DNA of 64,000 nt from Malaya genurostris (Eukaryota; Arthropoda; Insecta; Diptera; Culicidae). Of this stretch, positions 48,030-59,726 are shown one piece after another (position 1 is the first letter of the stretch; every line of letters begins with the position of its first letter). The translations under genes and the position numbers were made by a program. The notes beneath the pieces were generated by a model. It saw only the letters and a program-made list of their open reading frames with translations. It did not search any database and was not told the DNA's origin. Where the stretch lies: positions 152,037,641 to 152,101,640 of the forward strand of contig NC_080570.1 of the NCBI RefSeq assembly GCF_030247185.1. Direction: 5' to 3'.

Positions 48030-49760
48030 TACTGTTTTGAAAGTTATTGACGTTACGAAACGTTACATGCGTTACTTTTTGGTGAGTTATTGGCGTTACG
48101 AAGCGTTACATGCGTTACTTTTTGCGAGTTATGAGCGTTACAAACTGTTTCTTATTTGTAAGTTTTAGGTGTTACGAAGCGTTACTTTTATGTAAGTTAT
48201 AGGTGTAACTTGTGTTACATTTTGTGCGTTACAAACCGTTATATGCGTTACGGTTTTGAAAGTTATTGGCGTTACGAAGCGTAACATGCGTTACCTTTCG
48301 TAAATTATAAGCATTCCATGCGTTACTTTTTGAAGAACAGGGCATTGCATGTGATACTTTTCCATGAATAAGCAGCGTTTCATGCGTTACTGTTTTGAAA
48401 GTTATTGACGTTACGAAACGTTGCATGCGTTACCTTTTGGTGAGTTATTGGCGTTACGAAGCGTTACTTTTCTGCGAGTCATAGGCGTTATGAAGTGTTA
48501 TGTTTTTGTAAATTATTCACGTTATTAACCGTTACATGCGTTACTTTTTTGTAAGTTATAGACGTGACGAAGTGATACATGCGTTACTTTTAAGTAAGTC
48601 AGAGGCGTTACGAAGTGTTACATGCTTTACTTTTTTGTCAGTTATAGGCATTACGAAGCGTTACTTTTGAGTAAGTTATAGACGTTACGAAGCGTTACAT
48701 ACGTTTTTTTTGTCAGTTATAGGCGTTACAAAGTGTTACAAGCGTTACTTTTCTGCAAACCATAGGTGTTACAAAGCGTTATTGTTTTTGTAAGTTGAAG
48801 GCGCTTCGAAGAGTTACAAGCGTTACATTCGTTACTTTTTTGTGGTATAGGCGTTACGAAGCGTTACATGCGATACTTTTTTGTGAGCCATACGCGTTAC
48901 GAAGCATAACATTTACTCTTTTGTAAGTTATAGACGTTACGAAGCGTTACATGCGTTACTTTTTTGCAAATCATAGGTGTTATAAAGCGTTACATGCGTT
49001 ATTGTTTTTGTAAGTTGTAGGCGCTTCGAAGAGTTACAAGCGTTACATTCGTTACTTTTTTGTGGTATAGGCGTTACGAAACGTTACATGTGATACTTTT
49101 TTGTAGGTTTGAAGCGTTATGACACGTTACATGCGTTACTTTTTTGTGAGCCATACGCGTTACGAAGCGTAACATTTACTCTTTGGTAAGTTATAGACGT
49201 TACGAAGCGTTACATGCGTTACTATTGTAAGTTATAGACGTTACGAAGCGTTACGTTTTTGTAAATTATTTGCGTTATTAAGCGTTACGTGCGTTACTTT
49301 TTTGTAAGATATAGGCGAAACGAAGCGTTACTTGCGTTACTTTTCTGCGAGTCATAGGCGTTATGAAGTGTTACATGCGTTACTTTTTAGTAAATTATAG
49401 GTGTTACGAAGCGTTACATGCGTTACTATTGCGTAAGTTATAGGCGTTACGAAGCGTTACATACGTTACTTTTGCGTAAGTTATAGACGTGCATTACATA
49501 CGTTACTGTTTTTGTGTCATGCATTACGAAGCGTTACACGCGTTACTTTTTTGTAATTTATAAGTGTTACGATAATTTTTAGGCGTTACGAAACGTTACA
49601 TGCGTTACTTTTTATGAATTGCGTTACTTTTTTGTGAGTCATAGGCGTTACATGCGTTACTTGTTGTGGGCGCTACGAAACGTTACATTCGTTACTTTTT
49701 GTGAGTTATAGGCGTTATGAAGCGTTACTTTTTTGTGAGTTATGACAGTACAAAGCGTTA
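48030..49760 (+). repeat. GCGTTAC minisatellite, unit about 43 bp
   Basis: About 1.7 kb of degenerate tandem units. A typical unit contains GCGTTACTTTTTTGTAAGTT, then ATAGGCGTTACGAAGCGTTA, then CAT. Roughly 40 units, with unit length varying from about 25 to 50 bp, and internal six-base repetition of CGTTAC. No reading frame survives. A short block of the same units lies inverted at 51880-52090. Confidence 0.9.
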
Positions 49761-50027
49761 CAATCTTTATTCATTTTTATCTAATCGAAACGAGCACTTG
49801 TATCTAATTTTGAAGGAAAATGAGCATAAATATTATTGCAAGAGACCCATAACTTTTATTCCCGTAACTAAAAGTTCTTCCTGCATTTTCTGCTCAGTAA
49901 AACTTTGAGGTGAATTAATTGTTCTATTCTATCTACGAAGGAATCACTAGTTCTTTACTTGATATGAGAGTAATTAGTAAATAGAAATATTATTTCACAA
50001 AATTCAACGGTTTCAATATTTTTAATG

Positions 50028-50120
50028 TTACCAACAGCCACGTACCCAGAGGGGAGTCGAGGGGCCCTGGCCCCTCCCGGAATCAGAACCATTGGCATAG
50101 AGCAAGAATAAGTCATTCTT
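50028..50120. repeat. Possible transposon end (CACGTACCCAGAGGGG)
   Basis: A GC-rich patch 'gccacgtacccagagggg' with 'ggggccctggcccctcc' resembles one terminus of widespread short DNA elements, but no opposite end was identified. The minus-strand open frame across it is not a gene. Confidence 0.25.
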
Positions 50121-51449
50121 GCTGATTCTATCAGGCTGCCAGCATGCCATCAAGTCACGGTTCTGCCATCGGCCTTCCCCACTACTTTCACTTTTTTCCA
50201 GTAAAAGCGATTCAGAAAACATTGCCAACTAAATGAAGCCATAAATTGTAGTTATCGTTCATGCATAACATTTCCACCCGCCGGCAACGACGACAAAAGA
50301 CTGTAGAACTCAACATGTTGTTGCTCCACAGGAAATAAGCCTCTGCCGTGATTGTAGACTGGCGAATCGAGTTTGTTCTACGGGATGTTGTTTGGAAAGT
50401 AGAAACATTCAAACTGATTATCTGAATCAGATCGTCAATGCTGATAAGAATAATGAAGAATAATCATATTTTAAGTAATAATTGACGCTAACCATCTGTT
50501 CAAATGTAAAATTTTAGACAAATTCTGAGTTTCTTAGAAAGGTATTTCATCAAAAACTGTTTATTAATTTTATTTAGGGGTTTTGTTATCGCATAGATAC
50601 CGGTTTGCGCTAAGTACACAACTAATTTTACGATTCGTCTTCAACTGATCAGTGCATTAGCAGTCTGCGTTGTTTTTTAACATATTAACAATTTTTTTTT
50701 TGCCCAACAAATTTTCCCGCCCTTCTACCATCCCGAAGTGTTTACCAGAGTTTCAAGGGACACGCTCGAATAGTCGAGCACCGAAAGTTTGCGGAACTAC
50801 GGTTCCAGGCGATTTACTCTTCCTCTCTCTCTCTCTCTCTCTCTCTCTCCGTCTCGCTCTGTGCTCGTAACGACCGAAGAAAGCTTTTGCTAATCGTCTT
50901 ATTATTAACATTGTTTACCTTCTCAGCGGGACTTGCACGCTTCGATATTCAACGTACCGTCGTGCTGCTTTGATGTGGAGGCAATCAAAGTATGTACGGA
51001 GTTAGTGGGTAGGAGAAGACGTGAGAGAGGGTGGGAAAAAGGGGACGTTGAAAAATTTAATACTTTTTATTGTCGCAGTCAGGAGGAGAATTGTTCTGAT
51101 TGTGGAATGATCTTATTTGTTTAGTTGGCAGTATTCACCTTCGGCTTTTTGTTAGGGATGTTTCGTAATGTGAATATTTGAATGTTTCGTAATTGATAGT
51201 TAGGAATTCATGTATCAGTTGAAATGAAATTTCTAGTTTGAGATGCCAAAGTTATTGCGCAATCAAAGGATAAATGGCAATTGTTTCCCTTTGGGAAGTA
51301 CATTTGCATCCAATTGATTAAATGCTAGTTATTTATTACTCGGAGCTTGAAACACGTTTCAACTAATGCAATGATTTGTTTACTTTTGTTAGGACGAGAT
51401 TGAAAAACAGAACGAATACAACTCCGAAATGAAAACCACAAAAAAGTTA

Positions 51450-51525
51450 CCGAATAGACGGGATTCGAACCCCGGAGTTTTCTCCTAACAGGGGAAATCA
51501 TTTTGCCAATTGAACTATCCTGCAT
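51450..51525 (-). tRNA. tRNA-like sequence, degenerate
   Basis: On the minus strand: GGATAGTTCAATTGGCAAAA (D-arm-like), CCCCTGTTAGGAG (anticodon-loop-like, would read GTT) and GGGGTTCGAATCCCG (T-loop-like). The acceptor and the outer T-stem pairs do not form, so it is more likely a tRNA pseudogene or SINE head than a working tRNA. Confidence 0.3.
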
Positions 51526-51879
51526 GTGAAACACACGAAGAAACAGTTCAATGGAACAGAAGAAACCGGCCATGTTCAACTGTTAATTGATAAAACAATT
51601 TCTCCGGTTTGGTTTTCTTTTCATAGTTGTATTTGTTGATCTTTTTACTAACCGGTTTTCCAGGTTTGATCAACTTTATTTTAACTCATGCGTTTAAGCC
51701 GAGCATCAATGGTAAAATAGTTGGGAATTTTAGGATCGACACGACAGTATCAAAATTCGTATTGCCAAAATCACTAGAACTTGCTTGAAAAATACTGCAA
51801 TATAGACGGTTATTTAGCTATTAGAACTCAAACGCCTACAATAGTACAAATAAGTGAACTAAAGTAACTATAACTATAA

Positions 51880-52090
51880 CTTACTTAAAAGTAACACTTT
51901 GCAATTTTTAAGTTACTAAAACGTAACGCATGTAACGCTTTTTAACGTCTATAACTTACAAAAAAGTAACGCATGTAACGCTTTGTAACGCCTATAACTA
52001 GCTAAAAAGTAACGCATGTAACGCTTCCTAACTTCTAAGACTTACAAAAAAGTAACGCATGTAAGGCTTCGTAGCGTCCATTGTAACTCG
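51880..52090 (-). repeat. Inverted outlier of the GCGTTAC minisatellite
   Basis: About five units in reverse orientation to the main array (e.g. 'aaaaagtaacgcatgtaacg', 'ctttgtaacgcctataact'). The 2.1-kb gap between them contains unrelated DNA. Confidence 0.85.
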
Positions 52091-52099
52091 TATTACCGC

Positions 52100-54809
52100 A
52101 AGAATCTAACCCTTATAAAGGTTTTTAACATTCATAATTTCCATAAAATAACTTATCTGATTTGTAACCCTCAATTCTGTATAGAATGTTAAGATAAGTT
52201 AATTTAAGAAAATTACTGTATGCAACTTCTTCAATGTTTACCTTTCTGATCCCACCAAACACAGAGCATTACTTTTTTACCAAATCGATCTGATTTAGCC
52301 GTCGATGTTGATTGTTTTCCCGGATTAACCCACGATATTTTCCCATTTGGATTATAAAAAGATATCCAGTTTTCATCGTCATAATTAAATCAACAATTCG
52401 ATGCAAAATTGATTTTGTTTCATCATATTTGAAGAAAAATTTCACAAGTGTTCTTTCGGTTTTCCATCTGTTTTTCATTCAATGCATGTGGCCTCAAATT
52501 TCCACACTTTTGGACTTGGTAAGAAAACTAATGCATAATTTTCCAAATCCTAAATTGGGAATTGTAGCTTACGGTTGAACCTACACAACGGTAGAAATAA
52601 CTTGGCTAAAAATCTAGTTGTAATGGATTTTTTCCAATTTCCAACAAGTGTCCGGTTTAGCCCTGGTCTCCCTTATATTATGAAAACTCTTTTCTTTAGA
52701 TATTTAAGTCAATTATAACTACAAAACCTACCCAAAGTCCTGTGAAAAAAGGCAAGTGTGTCAAAACATACATCCAGCAAGTTAGTTTCAAGTTTCAACG
52801 AAGCAATTAAGTTAGAAATTTGTTACCAGAGCAAGCGAGCAAACATGGAACATGGTTTTTTTCTCAATGAAGCAGAAAATTTGTATTCCCTAATTACTTT
52901 CCCGTGTGTAACAAACCCTGCTTTCCTACAACATTCGCACAGCATCCATCGTCGCACTTCTTTGGACGGCTCCATTCAACAAACCGAACCGAGTGACGTT
53001 ACAAGAGTTATGACTTGCTATTTAGCATCGCCCACAGGAACACGCGAGCTGTTATTGTGCCCTCTTCTATTCGTGCTCCGTGACCGAGTCCCTTTACACA
53101 CACACACATGTATACATGGGTACCGAAAAGCATCGCAGCACCAGTGATGAGGGACTTGTCGAGCCCATAATTGAGGCCGTTCATGAACCACCTGATGCAA
53201 TACGGCCCACATGTACATGTAGGCTTTGGTAGAACCTTCGACCGCATTGGAGCCTGGGCTGGGCTGGGCTGAGTTGGGCTGGTCGTCTGGTTAATTGCCC
53301 CTCGGTATCCGGGTAGGAAACGACGAGGCTTACGTAATGCCGCTCCTGATCCCATCCCGAGCACGCCTTTAGTAAGTTCACCGTCTTAATGGGAGTCCAG
53401 CTGGGGCGTGAAAGAAGGGATCCCCATTCAGGAAAGAGTCTTTTAAAACTCGATGGGAAGCACGGATAGAATGCGATTTTACACCGGAGAAGGAAATTAC
53501 ATAAGCACACACGCTTTTGATTTACAATGGATGGGGGTTTATTCAGGACTGTCGAGAGCCAGAGACAGAGACAAGGAGAGACAGAGAGACAGAGAATCCC
53601 ACAATCCGACACAAGGACGAAGTGTGTTTGCCGTAAATCTGCCGTAAGTCCGCCCCGGTACGGAACGAGGAAGAGTTAATGGAATGTTTATTAAAAGCCG
53701 GGCTTGAGTGTTTTTTTTTCTACAGCCAAGGAGGGTTAGCCGAGGATGAAATGAATTTTTCAAACATTGTTTCAAGAAAAATACTAACAATCCGAAAGTG
53801 ACCGGGAGTGAAATATCTCTTTTTTTTCTTATGCTTATATAACCAGGACTAAAAAAAGAAGATCCGAGAGTTTGAAGTAATGCGGCAGTAAATTGCCTAA
53901 AGCTAGTGCTGTCCAACGTGCATGAGTCAAGGACGTTGGCATGTGAGATTGTAATTCACATGTGGGGGAGTGTGAAGTAAAATGATAGATTTAAGAAAAA
54001 AAAATCATTTTTCGACTTGTACCGTTTATGAAATTTGTAAACAATGTTGAGCCAAATTTAAGATTTTTTTTATATTTTTTTTGGATCGTCGCGCTTAAAC
54101 AACGGATTGAACGTTTAAGCTCTCATAACCTTGTAATTCTGGAAACAGAAGTCGAATCCCGATAAAAATCAGTGATTTTGTATAAAAACATAATACCTTT
54201 AATTTGAATGTAAGTTCATAAAAATCGTTTGTTTACATCGTCACTTTGAATGAAATTTTTAATATTTATCACCTTACAAAATCGGAGCCGGAAATCGGAT
54301 CTAGAAGAATTTTAAACCAAATTAAAGTTGTGTGTGAGATAACTTAAAAATTAATTTGTGAAAATCGGCCTTATCTCCAACAAAATCAAAAAATATTAGG
54401 GGAGACCGTGACTAGACCGGACATTTTAAATATCTTATAAGACAACAATTATTCCGATCCATGAATTAACTTAGTAAATGCGCTTTCATGTCACAGACAG
54501 ACGTCTGTTAGCTGGATGACGCTGAATCAATTCAGTTTAGCGTCAATTGTGTTCATGTCAAAATGTTTTCCTTTTCTGAGTATTATCACTGAATCTTTCA
54601 CGAAATTAATGGAGGACGATGTAAGATTTTTGTGAATGCCACGTTTTTTACCTAAACATTGTTTAAATAGTAATAAGATAGGTCCGTACACAAAGCATTA
54701 AAATAAATCGAATCTATAAATAGACCCTGCTGCACATTCACTAGCTTCATCCGAACACATGACAATTTTTGAATGATTTATTCTTAATAAAATGATTTTT
54801 GGCGACATA
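52100..54809. other. Noncoding stretch with microsatellites
   Basis: Contains a (CA)n run near 53096, a GGGCT pentanucleotide run at about 53256-53280, and an AGAGAC-rich run at 53560-53595. The part 52900-53660 is GC-richer and unique but yields no recognisable protein on either strand. Two outward-facing ends with GGTCTCCC / GGGGAGACC plus CCGGACA (about 52648-52673 and 54402-54430) look like separate termini of one repeat family. Confidence 0.4.
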
Positions 54810-55005
54810 CCTTATGATAAAAAATGAACCGCAATTTTCATTTTAAAATTCCCGCGCTTGTCCAATCGGTAAACTTTTATTCTCTCAACGTTGGCAACAC
54901 TTTTATACACATTCTGTCAAATTTTGTCGCATATCGTACGATTAGCTTTTGTTTGGCGTCTATACAAAGAAGTTGAAAAATTTTCGTGTGGCGATTTTAG
55001 ATCAG
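54810..55005 (+). mobile_element. Mariner end fragment
   Basis: Preceded by TA and matching the right end of 22258-23072: 'cgcaattttcattttaaaat', 'tcccgcgcttgtccaatcgg', 'ctctcaacgttggcaacac' and 'tatcgtacgatta'. It stops where the transposase start codon would follow. Confidence 0.75.
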
Positions 55006-55503
55006 ATTAAACAATTTTGTTCGGGAAAATAACTTTGGTTTAAGTCAAAAGTCATTTTGCAAAAAAAAAAATCGTTATAAAATCTTTCGACGATGCAACA
55101 CAATGAACTAAATAACTCTAGTTGAAACGGATTTGGATGGAATAATTTTGTGAAATTGCTTTCGTTAAAATTACCATCGGTGAAATGACTTTCGGTAAAA
55201 TGACTTATGGTAAAACGGTTTTCAATCAAACAGATACCGGTACAATGACCATAAATGAAACGTTTTCATTCGAAATGGTTTCCCACGAAACGGCTTTCAA
55301 TGGAATGGCATTCGACGAAACCGCTACTGATGAAATGATATTTTTTTAAACGATTTCTTGTCGGAAACATTTTTGGTCGAACTGCTTTCGACAAAATGAC
55401 TTTCGGTGAAACGGCTTTTGGTGAAACAGCTTTCGGTGAAAACGACTTTCGGCGAAATGACTTATGGTGAACGGGTTTCGGTACAATGATCTTGAGAGAA
55501 GCG

Positions 55504-56284
55504 CAGGGCTTGCATATTGAAGCAATGAATATGAACGAAAGGGTTTCACCATCTGTGCTATTCACACACATTCGTATGTTAGGTAGAATTCACAGCGCAA
55601 CCCAAACCAGGAGAGCTGCTTCGTTCGTTCATTAGTTCATGAATATGCCCGCTTGCTGAGACCTATGCTTCATGAGGTTAGCATTGGATGAATGGTTCTC
55701 ATATTGTAGATGCCTATGAGGAAACTAGTTTCATAACTTTTAGTTCCGATGAATATTAATTTAAAGAACATTGCTTTTAGTGTTTCTAGGATATATACAC
55801 AGTGTAAACTGCCAAGAAACAAATTGATCGTTTTGAAAATGGGCTCAAATGCAAAATTTCTGCTATAAAATGTTTAAAGTCTGTTTGAAATGTGATCAAA
55901 TTTGGTCTTGGAATGCGAACATTATGTTAAAAATGACTTCTGTAAACCCACTTTTTAAAAATAAACCGTAAACATTGCCTATATGACGTTGCTTCGCGTC
56001 TTGTAGCACACCGTGAGGCAAGGTCTTCTTTCTCGTACAATACTAACGAGAGTGAACCCTTCATTTCATTACATTGTCATGGATTGCTTAGTTCATGTGT
56101 TAACTGAGAATGAGAGCACAGACAATTTACTTGGCAAGGGGAATTGGTCTGCTCAGTAGCATATACTCTCACGCATCCAGTTTCTCTCTAATATAGGTCT
56201 CTCATTCAGCTATGTCAAGCAAAGTGTTCACAGCAGATATTTTTTGTTGCTTCGTTCGTTTGAGGATTCACAATACAAGCCCTG
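55504..56284. mobile_element. hAT-like MITE with 8-bp TSD and preserved empty site
   Basis: Termini CAGGGCTTGCATATTG and CAATACAAGCCCTG; exact 8-bp flanks GAGAAGCG at 55496-55503 and 56285-56292. The neighbouring duplicate has the uninterrupted sequence 'tgagagaagcgactttcttc' at about 56990-57010. 781 bp, no transposase. Confidence 0.93.
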
Positions 56285-57599
56285 GAGAAGCGTCTTTCTT
56301 CAAAATAACCTCCTACGAAACGGCTTCCAATGAAACAATTTTTCACGAAAGTGCAATAATTTTTTGTGAATTTAAATGATTTTTGATTGAGCGACTTGTG
56401 TTAAAATTCGGCGTAATTGCTGTCGATGAACTAATATTCAATGTATTTACTTTTGATACCAGTACTCGAAACAGTTTTCAATAAAATGCCTTTTGGAGAA
56501 ATGGTTTTAGACAAACCGACTTACTATACTATCTCTTTTAGAAAGATTATAAATTTTACGTTACAATGAGTTTTGATTAAACATTTTTATTTTTGAGCGA
56601 AATGACTATAACTTTTGCGAAATGACTCGACGAAGTAACCCAATGAACTAAATAACGCTTGATGAATGACTTTCGGTGAAATGACTTTCGGAGAAATGAT
56701 TCATGGAAGAACTGCTTTCAGCTAAATGAGCTACGGTAGAATTATCTTAAGTGAAGCGGTTTTCTTCAAAATGACCTCCTACGAAACGGCTTTCAATGGA
56801 ATGGCATTCGACGAAACCGCTACTGATGAAATGATATTTTTTTAAACGATTTCTTGTCGGAAACATTTTTGGTCGAACTGCTTTCCACAAAATGACTTTC
56901 GGTGAAACGGCTTCTGGTGGAACAGCTTTCGGTGACAACGACTTTCGGCGAAATGACTTATGGCGAACGGGTTTCGGTACAATGATCTTGAGAGAAGCGA
57001 CTTTCTTCAAAATCACCTTCTACGAAACGGCTTCCAATGAAACAATTTTTCACGAAAGTGCACTGGCTGAAATAATTTTTTGATCGAACGACTTGTGTGA
57101 AAAATTACCTTCGGTTAAACGGCGAAATTGCTGTCGATGAACTAATTTTCAATGTATTGACTACCAATATTTCAATGTATCGATACCAGTACTCGAAACA
57201 GTTTTCAAGAAAATGCCTTTTGGAGAAATGGTTTTAGACAAACCGACTTTCGATGAAACGACTTTTGACGAAATAATTACTTCTTTTGGTAAAATTATAT
57301 ATTTTATTAATGATTTTTGATTAAACATTTTTATTTTTGAGCGAAATGACTATAACTTTTGGTCGAAATGGCTTCGGCGAAATGACTCGACGAAGTTACC
57401 CAATTAACTAAATAACGCTTGATGAATGACTTTCGGTGAAACGACTTTCGGAGAAATGATTCATGGAAGAACTGCTTTCAGCTAAATAAGCTACGGTAGA
57501 ATAATCTGAAGCGGTTTTCTTCAAAATGACCTCCTACGAAACGGCTTCCAATGGAATGGCATTCGACGAAATGATTTTTCACGAAATTTAAAATAATTT

Positions 57600-57750
57600 T
57601 TGGGAACGAGAATAGCGTGATGGGTAAGGGAATGCCTTTCACGCAGCCCACCTAGGTTCGATTCCCAAGCCCGCACATAAGATCAGAAAGTTTTTCTGAT
57701 CCGAAGAAACGAATGACCTTAAGGTTAAAACCTCTATAATCAGAAAAAAA
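57600..57750 (+). repeat. tRNA-derived SINE
   Basis: A tRNA-like head with a B box (TAGGTTCGATTCCC at 57652-57665), preceded by an A-box-like TAGCGTGATGGGTAAGG, then a body with 'cgaatgaccttaaggttaaa' and 'acctctataatcag' and an A-rich end. From memory this closely resembles a SINE type common in culicine mosquitoes; I could not search. It is inserted in the 15-bp array. Confidence 0.8.
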
Positions 57751-58289
57751 AATTTTTTTGATGAAGTGAAATGATGTGGTTAAAATTACTTTCGGTGAAA
57801 TGGCTTTCGATGAACAAATACCAGCCTTCCAGAACGAACTATCCGTTCTGCGACATGTTTTTTTTTGCGAAATGGCTTTCGTCGACATTAAACATTAAAA
57901 ACGATACGCGAAATTATTCGTGATGAAACACTTTTCAGATATACGAGTATCGTTGAAATGATGGGTGAGCGAAGTGAAATGGCTTTCGTCGAAATGAAGA
58001 ATTGTGATAGTGATTTTCATCTTAACTTAACGACTTTTGGAGAAGCGAATTCCGGTTTTCAACAAAATGATTCTAGGTGCAAATATGCAACCATGAGTCT
58101 ATAGTTTAACTGTAAAAGCAAAATCTCACATTGAAACACAATATTCTCTTTGGGAAACGCCGGAATTCACATTCGCAACCCATAGTTTTCTACTTGAACA
58201 TCCTTACGGGTTCTTGGAACAATATATTTTATCATTCAAAAACAAATTCGATTTCGGAAACCTCAAAATTTCCTAGAAAGTCGATTTAA

Positions 58290-58660
58290 AAAAACCCTTA
58301 TTAATCCACCTAGTGGTGTGATAATGCCTTTCTCTTCTTTCATAACAGTCTCATGAAAATATGTTTCATACTTTTATTAAATAATTTCGGATACTAAATT
58401 TGACACCAATTGATTCAGATTGATTCGAGTAGTTCACAAAAGCATGCTTCAGTGTTTATGTCAAACAGTCGGCATCTTTTTGTTTCAACCTAGTGCTTGA
58501 CATTTGCGTTGCCTATCTGTATGAGAAAAGTGATGCTAATCTAAAAAAAACCCTTTTAGTCCACTTAGTGGAATTTTCTAAATTCGACGTTTCATGCAAT
58601 TCTAAGACGTTTGGTATCAAAAAAAAAAATTTCGATTTCGGATATTTCATGTACTTCCCC
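58290..58660 (-). repeat. Ends of the microsatellite-bearing repeat family
   Basis: 'ttaatccacctagtggtgtg' followed by 'ataatgcctttctc' is the reverse of the end near 32975. 58590-58650 ('gacgtttcatgcaattctaa', 'cgatttcggatatttcatgt') matches 17005-17065. This and the copy at 61370-61820 may bound one larger element. Confidence 0.55.
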
Positions 58661-58989
58661 CTATGGTGATTGTTCAAGATCGAAAATTTTCAAACCTTAA
58701 CCGTCGCACAGTGGTTCGATTCAATAAAAACGTGGACATAAATCAGTAGCTGCCAAACCGTTCTTTTAATGCATATAGTTGCTTTAAGGAAATTTTTTAC
58801 AAATATATACCGCGTAATTTGATTCTATCCCTAATTGTTCATAGCCTACTTTGACAAAAAATATAACCATAACTTTTTTTTCTGAAGAGATAGAAAATTT
58901 TTTTATTTTACAAAGTTTTAGGACTATTGAAAATAACTTACTTTGTTGAATATACCGAAGGTCTAGGTCGCACCGTTTCGGATATACAA

Positions 58990-59575
58990 AGCGCTTTTAT
59001 GGCAACCCCCTTCAAATCAGTTTTTTATTCATAACTCTTTTCGAGTTATTTTTTATGCACACTTTGTTTGGAACAATTGAAGAAAATAAAAAATCCCATA
59101 TTTTGTTGAAGGTAGTACATAGATTTGTTGTTTCCTGGCAAAGTTATACACCATTTTCCCTTTTTTTACCTAAGATAAAACCTTGCATCGAAGCGAAATA
59201 TGCAACTTTATGCAGCTGATTTTTACAAAATTTATGGGAAAAGATATGCTCAATGCTAAAAAAAAATCTAAGTGGAACTCGATGGAACTTTTTTAGGCCT
59301 TTTCAAAGTTAGTTTTAGTCATTGAATTATGACAACCCCCTTAAAATTAGTTTTCTATTCATAACTTGTTTCAAGTTATTTTTTAAACATACTTTATTTG
59401 GAATAATAGAAAATATAAAATCCCATAATTTTGTAGAAGGTAATGCATAGGTTTATTCTTTTCTGGAAAAGTTATACATCATTTTACCTATTCTTACCTA
59501 GCAAACCTTATACTGAAGCGATATATGCAACTTAATGCAGCAAACTTTCACAATACTAATAGGAAAATATATTCC
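58990..59575. repeat. Tandem duplication, about 330-bp unit
   Basis: 58997-59325 and 59327-59575 share ordered blocks: 'ggcaaccccctt' or 'gacaaccccctt', 'attcataact', 'cgagttattttt' or 'caagttattttt', 'aaaatcccata', 'gttatacaccatttt' or 'gttatacatcatttt' and 'atatgcaact'. Part of the first unit (59255-59320) is also found inverted at about 60700-60770. Confidence 0.75.
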
Positions 59576-59726
59576 TAATCCAATTTATTTTCCAATGAGA
59601 ATATCCTGAGTACTAGTCGTGTGACTAGTACTCATTTTCACTATGTCCATGCTGAAACCATGAATGGTTAAGAAACGGAGGGCGTCACGCGCCTGCTATT
59701 TATGTAACTCACTTTTGCAGTGAGCG

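Larger units (their letters stand above)
55110..58010. repeat. Degenerate 15-bp GAAATGACTTTCGGT array
   Basis: Units near GGTGAAATGACTTTC or GGCGAAACGGCTTTC repeat with 15-nt spacing over about 2 kb, excluding inserts. A larger unit of about 0.70-0.75 kb is itself tandemly duplicated: 55265-55503 plus 56285-56750, 56755-57505, then a third start at 57509. Inserts are a hAT-like MITE (55504-56284) and a SINE (57600-57750). The 15-nt period makes pentapeptide-like open frames, but stops interrupt them all; no gene is called. Confidence 0.85.

Noticed and set aside
48030..49760. A CRISPR-like repeat array
   Set aside because: No constant repeat and unique spacers; the whole unit is degenerate and tandem, and the genome is eukaryotic.
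52640..54430. A single element bounded by GGTCTCCC and GGGGAGACC
   Set aside because: The two ends face outward, so they cannot be the two termini of one element spanning the interval; they are at best ends of two separate copies.
55266..55571. 101-codon minus-strand frame with a KSFRRKSF-type repeat peptide
   Set aside because: Translation of the 15-bp array, crossing a MITE boundary at 55504.
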